Below, piece by piece: positions 35,532 to 46,345 of a DNA stretch of 64,000 nucleotides. The stretch is from Toxonevra muliebris (lineage: Eukaryota; Arthropoda; Insecta; Diptera; Pallopteridae). A program made the translations under genes and the position numbers. Below the pieces are notes generated by a model. It ran no database searches. It was not told where the DNA came from and saw only the letters and a program-made list of their open reading frames with translations. How positions within the stretch are numbered: position 1 is the first letter of the stretch; the number at the start of each line of letters is the position of its first letter. The stretch covers positions 9,018,204 through 9,082,203 of the forward strand of contig OY829328.1 of assembly GCA_963691655.1 (NCBI GenBank). The letters run 5' to 3'.

Positions 35532-37834
35532 AGTATAACCTCAACGCGCTTTACATCATTGCAAAAATGATGCTCCAATTTACTGTGTATCCATATTATC
35601 CACGAGTGTAAAAAAGCTTTACGAAGATCACGTCATGAGCAGATCAAAGCACAATTTTACACATTCTCTTTGTTATTAGAAAACTTTTTCAAATAGCTAT
35701 ACTTTATATGCATGCATAAGTAGATATTTGTTGGTTGTTCATATTGCTTGTTTGAAAAAAGTATCTAACTATAGCGTTGAACGAAGAAATGAGCGAACGT
35801 TGCTGCTGCTCTTGGGCCTGGGTTATTAGTTTTGGCAGCAGCAACAACACCACCACCATAGTAGAAACAACACGCTTTAGTATATCACAGACCATCAACG
35901 CGTATTGTTGTTCAACGAAAATTGATCGTTCGCCTTCGCATCCATCCGTCGTATCCAGAAGAGCTATTAGAGAGCGTCGTACACTTGGTTTTTTAAAAAA
36001 GTCTAAAGTATGTGCAATGTACTATATAAATATATACATATCTATAATTTTTTTGCGAAAAAGGAAGAAAGAGAAATGTGGTCAATAGCAATAGAAACAA
36101 GTTTTCCCCACATTCTTCCTATAGTAAATCCATATACCTATATGCGTATACAAATAAGTGCAAGTCGGTAAAAATATGGTAAAAGAAAGATAGAAATATG
36201 TGATCTTAGAAATCTGTTTTCAGTTCTAAACAAAATATTTGTACATAGAAATTAATTTTTTAATGCATATGTACCTAATGATTCAATAATTTTGGCCAAC
36301 AGATGTCAGTGATACGTAGTGATTGTGTGTGTGTTTTTTTTTCAAATGCGATGATGATCATCAGTGGCAGTGAACTAATTTTAGATTAATTCGTTTTAAT
36401 ATACACCATCAAGCTTTCATACAGACAAAATAACAGACAAGCAAATGTTGTATATGGCACAAAACCAACAAAAACAACATCAGTGAAAACAACAACAACG
36501 ACAACAAACATCATCAGAAACATCACAGTAAAACTGTTGTGTATCTGGCAATGAGCAACTACGTAATTATACGTAAAAAAAATTCAGAAGCACAGGTCGC
36601 TTCAATAAACAATTCGCCTTTGTTAGGCGCTTTCGCATTCGTCGCACTGGCGACAGAGAAATTTTTTTCTATTTTTTTGCTTCTTGTTTTCTGCTGTAAA
36701 TATTAAAATTCGAGTACAAACGATTACATACAGAAAAATGTGTCGCAAATTTATAATTACATATGTATTATTTCTTTTTTCGCTTTCCGTTTATATTAAA
36801 TAAAACTGCAAACAATCGTTGTTAAATTAAGCAAAAGAAAAAAAAAAAGTCTAAAACATACTTAAATAGCACAAAAATAAAACAGAATATAAAAAATCGG
36901 AGATACAATATTTTTTCACGCCAAATTAAATAAAATAAATACAGAATATTTCGCCTACATGCATTAAATTTCCGAAAATTTCGGATGAGTTTTGCGAACA
37001 CCCGCGAAAAAAAAAAACAAAAAACCAAACACCTTCGGCTTTTCTGTTTTTGGGCAGTTCGACTTTTCCAAGTTTCTTCTCATTAATTAATGTTTAGTAG
37101 TAGTAGGGTGTCGAGTATAGTATCCACAGTAATCGCTAGCTAAACGCGTGAAATGCTCAATTTCTAGTTCAATTATTATTTGGAATTTTCAGGTATCTGA
37201 ATCTATTTGATATCCGTACCTATTTAAGACAATGTTCTGCATTATAACGGTTTTATCACTGTGTGTTGGCTGTAACGTAGAATAAAAATGTATATGTATC
37301 TGAATTACTGGAATATTATAAACCATCGTTGGTGAAAAAACTGTGGTGGTTTCTGAGACGACTATGCTGCATACTTTGTTGGTAACTTCACTGGTAAAAA
37401 CGTTAATTTTATGAAATTGGTATGAAATTATAACATTTTTGTTGAATAAAATTGAAATATTGAAAGTTTAATAGTTCAATGAAAATATTCAGAAAAAACA
37501 TTTATTTAAAATCGTTAAATTTGAGGAATATTAGGTGGTAATATTTAGATTGTAAAATAATAGTTTGTCTCTTCAAAACAAAAACAAATTAGCAAGGGAT
37601 TACTGTTTATTTTTTGCGCTGTTCAAAATGCGGTCGAAAAAACGACGAATTTCATTGTGTTTGTTTTTTCACTTTTGCCTTCGTTTCGTTCCGATTACAT
37701 GAGATCATTTTTTTGAATTTTATGCAAACAACAGATTCGCTACTCACATCACAATATCTCCTATACTAAGAATCCAGTTTTTTTAAATATGATTTTTTCA
37801 TTTAAATTGAGTAGCTCCACAACAAATAAATGTT

Positions 37835-37836
<2 letters not shown>

Positions 37837-37868
<32 letters not shown>
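37837..37868. repeat. TA microsatellite
   Basis: Sixteen uninterrupted TA dinucleotides. Confidence 0.9.
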
Positions 37869-37876
<8 letters not shown>

Positions 37877-38289
37877 ATATATTGATGCGAAATGAGGTTT
37901 TATTATTTCGATTTTTCTGCTTACGTGATGTAGTTATTCACCACTCACTCAAATCGCCATATGTTCATCTGATAAATCTGAATCGTAATGTAAATTAACT
38001 TAAAAACGTAATGTTTTATAAAATTCATTGGAGATCAATTGCATATACATTAAAAATAATGTTCGTAACGTAATTTTCCCATCAAACCTTTTTAAAAGCA
38101 TAACGTCATCCATTTATTAATCAATATACATAATTAAATTGATTTCTTTACTTACTATTATTATGGTAGATCATTTTAGGAATACTAAGCATAATATTAT
38201 TTTATTGTGCCATTTAAAATAGGTTATTTCACATTATTTTCTTTAACTTTTTTGATATCATAACGATAGCTCGGGAAATTTAACATTAA

Positions 38290-38569
38290 CCCTGAAAGTG
38301 CATGCATATTTTTTATACGTAAAGGTCATGCTTCGTCAAAACGATGACGGTATTATTCAAAATGGTCATACACATGATCTATACACCTACAACTTTGAAA
38401 GTTGATTATTTCCCATTTTTCGGTTAATTTACTATATAGAAAAACAACAATGGACATTATTTTAATAAAACTTATTCATAAATTAAATGTTTACCAACAC
38501 TTACTAAAAAAGAAAAATTGTAAAACGTAGACATACGTCGTCGATTCGACGAAGTATGTCCTTCCAGGG
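38290..38569. mobile_element. piggyBac-like MITE with TTAA target duplication
   Basis: TTAA lies directly outside both ends (38286-38289 and 38570-38573). The ends are CCCTGAAAGTGCATGC and, reversed, CCCTGGAAGGACATAC, starting CCC as piggyBac elements do. A near-perfect 31-bp palindrome sits at 38530-38560, just inside the right end, like piggyBac subterminal repeats. It is 280 bp with no coding remnant. Confidence 0.88.
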
Positions 38570-38822
38570 TTAAGTTTTCCAAGGAGAACCATACAATCCT
38601 CTTTTTTTGGGCATAACAGCTCAATGTGAACCAGTTTCGAAATATGCGAATGATCATCGTAATTAATGAAACAATAATATTTACAACTATTTTGCTGTTA
38701 TTCCTATTCTTAAGCTTAATCACTGACTTATTTCCATTTCATTATTTTATCTATCAACATTTTACAGAATTAATTATTAGTGAAATTTATACGATAATTA
38801 TGTGCTGTTGAGCTAGAATCAG

Positions 38823-38823
38823 A

Positions 38824-38862
<39 letters not shown>

Positions 38863-38872
38863 AATAAATAAA
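38823..38872. repeat. ATAA microsatellite
   Basis: About twelve ATAA units with one interruption near the right end. Confidence 0.9.
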
Positions 38873-39330
38873 TGTAAACAAAATACACACTTTTTTGATG
38901 TTGCTGGAAATATACGAACTTAAAAATAAATGTCTAAATTAGAATTTATGAATATACATACAAATGTATGCAAATTGCTCAGGCGAAAAGAACTAGTCCA
39001 AGCTTGTAGTAAAAAGAGAATCTGTAGAAAACTCTAAATAAGTTTGCCTTCTTGGGCATAAGCTTAAAGTAAATTTCTAGCCCCCGCATTTTTACAAATA
39101 GGTATTGATCATTATACATATCTATATATACAATTTTAGTGAAAAATACTCGTTTATTTTTAACAAAAGAAAGAAAATACATTTGCTTGAAGCTAGTGAT
39201 GTATCGGATTTCTGCATTCGTAAATGTATAACGAATGTTTAAATGGGACATGTTTAAATTGTGAACATGTTTGCACAGTTTTTCAGTTGTTGTGGAAAAG
39301 ACCTTCTTAACCTAAGAAAGAGGTAGAAAC

Positions 39331-39992
39331 TAGTGATGCTCCGATTACGATTATCATTAGCCATTTTGCGTTTAATCGTAACCGGCGATTATTCCGGTAA
39401 TCGTATAATGCGGTTATTCAATTTTTATTGTACTGAACGCACTCGTTTGTACAAAGACCAGAGCTTTCTTTTGAAAAGAAAAAAACGTTTCTTTTTGAAA
39501 AAAAGTCAAAACTATTTTCCATTTAAAGAAAAAGGGTCAATTTTGATTTTTTCTTCTTTTTTTTAAGTTTAAATAAAAATCTATCTAAAACGCTTTTGAC
39601 AAAATTTTCTAAATGCAATAGGTATCAAAATCCTACCTCCTCCAACTCGGCGAGTTTTTTACCTATCTCGTTCAAATTTGGTGTGGTAACTATTACCTGA
39701 AAGAACTAGATATTATTTTAGTTTGATCTCGATCGATTTTAAAAAATCAAGAGGTGAAAAGCCTAGAAATAAAAAAATATAAAAAATTAGAGCTTTAGAA
39801 ATAAGTAAAGAGGGAAAGAGTTAAAGAAAAACGTTTTCTCTTTTTCTGTTCAATTACACAAATGTAGTTAATTAAATTTTTGAATAGAGTATTCTTGTAT
39901 AAAATATAGCAAATACATTCTGAAAATACTGCTTATTAATTTAAAAACAATAATCGTAATCGTAGTGTAAAAGCCGTATCGATGCATCACTA
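39331..39992. mobile_element. Non-autonomous hAT element with perfect 8-bp target duplication
   Basis: The ends begin TAGTGATGC on both strands, followed by an imperfect match, and ATTACGATTAT occurs a little inside each end. GTAGAAAC flanks both sides (39323-39330 and 39993-40000). It is 662 bp with no transposase. It sits inside an older repeat: flanking sequence GAAAGAGGTAGAAA and the reverse of 40030-40065 resemble the repeat at 55555-55720. Confidence 0.93.
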
Positions 39993-41003
39993 GTAGAAAC
40001 TCTCCTATCTTTTTATAATCACCAATTTTTTCTACCTCTCTCTTTCAGGCAGGCGTTCAAGTTTGCGCCCGTGTGAACAGCCATTCATTCAAATTTTTTT
40101 AGCTTTTGCAAAATAACGCTGAAAAGCAGCAAAATTACTTTTTTAAAATATAATTTACCACCAGTCGCTGAAAGACCCCCCCAGGCCAACCACCATAAAG
40201 ATGGTTCCAATGCTTTATTTTAGGCCTATGGTTTCTTGGCCAAATTTACTTGGAATCATCCGCAGGTTCTTTTTTTTCACTATATGCTTTGTGGGCAAAC
40301 AATTTTTTTAGAATACATCACAACAACGGTTAAAAGTCGAAATAAAAGTTTTTTTAATTAATAGATATCAACATAAAAACAATATTGTCGTAATTTATCT
40401 CATTTTGATAACAAACAATTCTTGTCTAATTGATAAAATTTGTATGCTACTAACAAAATATCGATATTTCATAGCTGTTTTATTTGGAAGAACCTTTAAA
40501 AAAACACGGAAATAGTTATGTATTCATTCAATCCTCTTTTAAAAACCTTAGCCACTTTTAAATTAGTAATTAGCTTATTTGTTAAGTATCTTTATAGAAT
40601 CGTTTTATTATGTATTGCTACATTGAAATAATTATTTTATATGCATGTCAGTGGGACCAAGAAAGATCATTACAAGTTGCTTCTTACTCTTTTTTAGCTG
40701 ATGCATTCAAAGTTTTGTTTTATTATTTTATATTTTGATTAGTATCAGTTCTTCATTTTTGCAGATCACAGATTATGCATAACCCAGTCAATTGAAACAA
40801 AAACACAAAAACGAAATTTACATATTTTTCAATTGTCGAAGAATCTTTAATTTAGCATCTTTTGATTTCGGGAATTTTCTAAAATAGTTTTTCATTTAAT
40901 CCTTTGCAAGCGAATATATAATATAGAATTATTTTATTTAAATATTTATAAGCTGCAACAATTTTTTTATTTATAATTACATACATATAAAATTTCTTTA
41001 ACT

Positions 41004-41932
41004 CTTATGTCAACACTTACTCCAAATACCTTTAAGTCAACACTTGGATGCATTTGTACCCTTATATGAAAGTAGGCAGCTTTTTTTATAAATTGTTTGT
41101 TTTTTGAGGTTTTTGTAACTGCTTTATTGAATTTAATCCAAATCGGTTATTTTATACAAGGAAAAATAAGAAATAATGTTTAAATAAAATAAATAAAAGG
41201 AAATGGAAATAGTAGTATACTCGTATATAAAATAAGGTATTTTTGCTAGTTTTGTACTCTCACTTTTGTTTTATTGCCCCGTATGTAACGTCGAGTTTTT
41301 AGTTTGGAAGGACACCGATTCGAATACAATTCTTGTTTTTCGAATCGAAAAATCAATGTTTTACAAGCAGGTATTGAAGTAAACAAGTTATCAGCGACGG
41401 TTATTCTGCCAGCCATTTTATATTTTCATTATATTCCAGTAACTCCTTTCCTGTGAACACTATTCCTTTTAGTGGGAATTTCATATTGGCGTCACATGCC
41501 TAATATACTTTGATGCCATATCTTGTCGGCTTCGATGAGATATACTGTATAAACTTAGAGCGTTCACTAAAGGGTAAAAGCTACTCATTCACAGTTATTT
41601 CAGCATATGACTGGTACATTTTTTTAATATTTGTATTTAGCATCAGCCATAGGTCTCCAACTTCTGCTGCTTTATCTCTCTGTTTGCGAGTAGTAAACAA
41701 AAAGTACAGGGGTACAAATGTAACCAAGTGTATGCCTGAGTAGTTGAATTTCAAAAGTGACTCCCACACCTCTTCGGACATAGATATACATTTCAATATT
41801 TCTATTTTGCATTCAGAATGTTTCCATTGAGGAATACCAAGAATATGAATATGCTGCGAGCACAGGAACTATTGAAAAACGTTAATAAAAGTCGCGGGAG
41901 GATACGTTTGTACCCTAGTGTTGACATAAGGG
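41004..41932 (-). mobile_element. Decayed piggyBac element with transposase remnants
   Basis: On the minus strand from about 41850 to 41250, fragments read LLPFSERSKFIQYISSKPTRYGIKVY, then ACDANMKF and, after a frame change, ITVADNLFTSIPAC. These match the piggyBac transposase core (DEQ-PFRGR, QYIPSKP-KYGIK, CDA, TxDNxFTSIP). Stops replace two codons and the first catalytic aspartate position reads Asn, so it is dead. The ends are CTCTTATGTCAACACT at left and, reversed, CCCTTATGTCAACACT at right; TTAA flanks the left (41000-41003) and CTAA, a one-base decay, the right (41933-41936). The 929-bp length means most of the N-terminal region is missing. Confidence 0.88.
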
Positions 41933-42497
41933 CTAATAAACTTTATTTTACTTGTCAAGTATGCCTAAGAATGTGTATCTATGTATAAGATTCACAGAAT
42001 TTCTGTTGAATTCTGAGCACATGTCTTTAAAATCTGTAGGTGGATTTACATTATAAAATATTTATTACTTAATGAAAGACTATAACATTTTTGTACAACA
42101 TACTATTTGTGTATTCACGTATGTTTGTATACATACATGTACATATGTACGTATATAGTGTAGCAGTAAAACACGTTTTCGACAATATGAAACTCACTAT
42201 TAATATAGAATAAAATCAAGTTTGTCATGAAAGCAGTCATATTGCAATTTAAATATTTTTTGAATAAGTAGACAAACGGATTATAAATGTATTACATAAA
42301 TATACAAAAAATATTGCAATATTGCGGTGAAGTCATTGTATAGATATAATAATATAAATTTGCTTTATTGCATACTTCATTGAATAATTTTCTGTATTTG
42401 CACATTTACAAAAATATGAAATATTGAATACAAAATAAATGGAGCGACAAATATTTAAATACAGCTATCTGTTAATTACAGAAAACAAATATTGGAT

Positions 42498-45400
42498 ATG
42501 CAGTACACAACCAGTTCGGAAAACTATTCGTCCACACTTAGAGATTCACCGTCGAGATGGAGTGGAAAAGTATAGATTTCAGCATTTCTGTTAATCCAAT
42601 TTAATGAAATAAGTGATAATTCTATTTTATTTCTAAGGATGACAAAGGATATGTATATAAAAAATCATCCTATCAATACTCAAGTCCCGGAGGTAATAAC
42701 ATTTCATACACTATGGATAAATCCAGTGATAAAAATATTGATCAGTTGGATGCATTGTTAGAAGATTTAAAAAATGAACGTCAAATAACAAGAGACAGAG
42801 GTAAAAATTGTTTTTAAAATATTTGTATTGTACTTATACAAACAGATTCGGATTACACATAACAATTTAAGAATGCGTAACACAAATTTTTTCAAATATT
42901 TCTTTTCAGATCTTTTATCAACCTCAGCCAACTATAAAACCATGTAAGTCGTTTTGTTGTTATTTGACGTGTACACAATCTCTTATTTGTATACAAATTG
43001 TCGAGTGGCACATAAATTAACTGATTTATTAAATATACGATTGATGTGGCAAGGTCAACATTTAAATTGTAATTGGAAATTTTATTTAAGATAATAGATA
43101 ATGAAGAAATTTACTTGCATAACAAATGCAAAACAAAGATAGCTATAATTGAATGTCAAATTCAGAAACCCTCTCATCGTAATGATTAAGACTTATATAT
43201 ATTTAATATATACAGTACCCGGGCGACCCAGCTTTGCTAGGTGCCTTTTGAGTTTTCTCAGTGATGACACTTATCTACATAAATTAGAAAAGTAAAAGAA
43301 CCAAAAATAAAAACTAAAATTTGCGCACTTCGTCGTGGTAGACCTACGCTCTAGCCTCTGGACATGGCTATTGCTTCAAAAACTTATATTGAATATCATC
43401 CTATAATAGGTCTGTTCCCGTACTTTTTGGGTAAAGTCTGGTAAACTGAGAGTAAACAAAAAAAACTCTCTGTGATGGACAAAAATCCACAAAATTACGG
43501 GAAAGCACAAAACCACTTTTCTTGCACGAAACAAAACGTAAAATTGTAACGACAGTTAAATACAGAAAACAAAGTTTCTGTGATATTTAATACAGTAATA
43601 ATTGTTAAATCTTACAAGAAAATAAATAAATAATGAAAAAATTGAACATAAATTATTCGCCTGACTACTTCTGTAAAACTTCTGGTTGCAATCATCATTT
43701 GCATTTTATAAAAATTGCAGAAGCTCCTAAAGCATCAGAAGTTTAACAGACACTTGCGTCATTAATCTGTGAAGAATGTAGTTCAAAATTAACAAATATA
43801 CTATTAATTAATTTGCAAATGCCTTTTAAACATTTTCCATTTTAAATAACACTTATTTTTCTAAAAATTCTTTATTTATTTATTAATTTTCAATTTTCAA
43901 TATATTTTCACAAAAGCAAAATAGCTAATTGCTTGGCACTTTTAACACTTTTACCCGAATCAAAAGTGCGGGCTATTTCGTGCAAGAAGAAGAAGACAAT
44001 TACTCTCTTATCTCCGCTCCTACAAGTTTTTTGAGTACGGGAGCGCTTTCTGGGCTGTTTTGGGCGAACGCGTTCACTCACGTTATAGTACGGGAACGGA
44101 CCTAATGATCGCAAAAAGATATCACAAAATTCAATTCATACCTAAATCAGAGTTCACCAAAATTATTTTTATCAAGTACATTATTTCTTCATTCCATTTT
44201 TAAATCAATCAATAGAATAAGTATTATTGTTCTCACACAAATTATTGTAACTTCGTAAGCTCTACTAATCTATATATCATTTACAACACGCAGAGAACGC
44301 GAAAGAGGCGATCCAAGTGGAACGATTACTAAAACTACAAGAGTTATAAAAACATCTAAACACTCTGGTGGACAACCCCATCAAATACTTGATGATGTTG
44401 AAAATTTTTCAACTTCTGACTACAGTACTCTCAAGTCGAATGGGTATACCAGTTTGCAAGGCACACTGCGTGGCGATGATAATCATTTAAAACCAAAACC
44501 TTATGGGTCTAGTAAGTACATACTAATTGACGTTGTAATCTTAAATTCTTTCTTATGTTTTTAACTCACAGGCAATCTTTATGAGAGCAAAAGTAAAATA
44601 TACGAGAGCAATCGCATACTTGACAATGTTGAAGTAGTTCCATCCACAATCCAAACCACAACAACGTCCAACTTGGAAAAAGATTTGCAAAATATCACTT
44701 TAACTGATGATATTCTACCAATTCCAGGAACAAAAGTAACCACAACTGTACGCACCTACACTTATGAGGTGCCTGCTGGCAGTCAACCATCAACCAATGT
44801 TATCAGCAGCAGCAGCAATCGTAACCAGCAGTTAAATAATACTATACATTATAATAGTGTGCAACGTAACGATATCCACAATACGACGGTTCAACCTCAT
44901 GCACATCCAGTGCCTAATATTCCACAAACGGTAGTATACAATACAGAAAGTTATTCGACCATCAATAAAAACAACGAGCACCCTATTGTTTCAAATCAAT
45001 CGTACGAAATGAGAGATCATCGTGAAACTAACACTATTCACAACAATAATCTATCGCCACTACAACGGAATCCACCACAGTCTTCGATTGGACCTGGTGG
45101 AACTACTAAAACTATTGTCTACAATGTCAATACAACGGAAAATATACACAATGTGCCAGAATATAATAATTACCCTCGTGGTCCTGGTGGTCCAAAGCAT
45201 AGTCCGCATTCACCTATTGATGGCCCATATGGATCACCACCACATAATAGCGGTATACCGCCCACTGGACCTACAACTAGTAGATATTTTTATAAGGAGT
45301 CCTCCAATGTAGTTAACACAATTCATGGACCAGGGGGACCAGGTGCGCCATCAGAACCAAATGTACACCACATTTATAACCCTCCGACCCAACAGTCACC

Positions 45401-46345
45401 AAATAAATTATCACCAACTGGTTATCCCCCTCATGGTGGTAATGGGTATCCTCCCCAATCTACAACTACTTACAAGTACACCTCTTCTACAACGAACTCA
45501 CGTCATGGAGGACCTGATTATGGAACACCTTCTCCGACTACACATCTAGCTCCATTCCCAGTTGATGGAGTGGATTATCCAGCAAATGGCAACCCACCGC
45601 AAAGAGTTGACGATCTTATGCAATCATTCAGAAATGTAAGCCAAAGCTAAACAGCAAATTTAGTATATGAGAGTTAAGACGTTGGGGATATTATGCAATG
45701 AAAGATATTCTATCTGAATTTAATTTTTGAATGAAATTGTAGCAATATGAATTCGGGTGCAATTCATTGATTTTAATTTCACTCAAATTTTAACTTTTAT
45801 TAATTAATACAGATTTTTTCACTCGATTAAACTAGAAATTCAACAAATCTGAAAATGAAAGAAATAGTTTTTGATTAACCAAAAACACGAAACTAATAAA
45901 TTTTAATTAACCAAAAATTTGAACTTTTCTATAAATTAATATCTTTTGTTATTTACAGGCTGATACAGTAGACAAATCAGAAATGATAACTCGTAAGAGG
46001 GAAGTGGAAACTTCTGTGGCAACACCAAATCAGCAAAATATTCCCTCAGTCAATAAAGCGGGTAAGGAAATTTACTATCCACCTGGACATGAAATGATGA
46101 TAGCAAAACGTGAAGAAATGCAGGCCGGATCTGCAGCTGGTGTAAGATAAATTGCTTGATTTTCATTTTCCTCAAGCTCTTTCTACAAGGTTTTTTTTTG
46201 TTGATTTTAGGGTCGTTGGGCAAAAGGTTCTGGAATGTACGAATATGAATCTGGTTCCAGATCGAAAACTAAAACTAAGTCAGGAGGAGCAATGGTGCCA
46301 GTCTGTCTACCGTTATGCTGCGCTATGCCATGCTCCATCATGTAA
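42498..46345 (+). CDS. Low-complexity protein with paxillin-type LD motif and CaaX C-terminus (function unknown)
   Basis: Seven exons, all frame-consistent: 42498-42569, 42638-42800, 42910-42943, 44294-44511, 44572-45635, 45959-46141, 46211-46345; 622 residues. I do not recognise a named gene. Near residue 60 is IDQLDALLEDLKNE, an exact LDxLLxxL motif as in paxillin, where such motifs bind FAK, vinculin and parvin. The middle is disordered: Thr-rich VTTTVRTYTYEVP, Asn-rich, then Gly-Pro-Gly-Gly and Pro/His-rich from about residue 300 to 480. The C-terminus is conserved-looking: EIYYPPGHEMMIAKREE, GRWAKGSGMYEYESGS, then VPVCLPLCCAMPCSIM. The final CSIM fits a CaaX prenylation box with Met favouring farnesylation, and the cysteines before it could be palmitoylated. 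I infer a membrane-anchored adhesion or cytoskeletal scaffold. The ATG at 42498 may be preceded by non-coding exons; a possible acceptor is at 42480-42481. The fourth exon is preceded by a transposon in the intron. Confidence 0.82.
43407..44104. mobile_element. GGTCCGTTCCCGTAC element, complete copy in an intron
   Basis: The ends are TAGGTCTGTTCCCGTAC and, reversed, TAGGTCCGTTCCCGTAC; the outer TA is probably the target duplication. It is 698 bp and aligns with 27120-27637. An internal GAGTACGGGAGCG repeats part of the terminal motif. A short frame MKKLNINYSPDYFCKTSGCNHH is shared with the other copy and may be a transposase N-terminus remnant. It lies in the 1.35-kb intron 42944-44293 of the LD-motif gene. 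Confidence 0.85.

Larger units (their letters stand above)
34949..42497. other. 7.5-kb spacer between SelD and the LD-motif gene
   Basis: It holds a 30-bp tandem duplication (35472-35531), CAACAA-rich sequence at 35830-35880 and 36460-36530 that resembles fly 5' UTR, a TA microsatellite (37837-37868), an ATAA microsatellite (38823-38872), two piggyBac-type elements (38290-38569 and 41004-41932) and a hAT element (39331-39992). A solitary hAT-like end TAGTGATGTATCGGAT is near 39194. Non-coding first exons of the downstream gene could lie here but cannot be placed. Confidence 0.55.

Noticed and set aside
36300..36800. CAACAA-rich sequence as a 5' exon of the LD-motif gene.
   Set aside because: The composition fits a fly 5' UTR, but no splice donor can be linked to 42498 from sequence alone.
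39194..39330. TAGTGATGTATCGGAT as the left end of another hAT element.
   Set aside because: No reversed partner end or target duplication could be found nearby, so it is recorded only as a solitary end.
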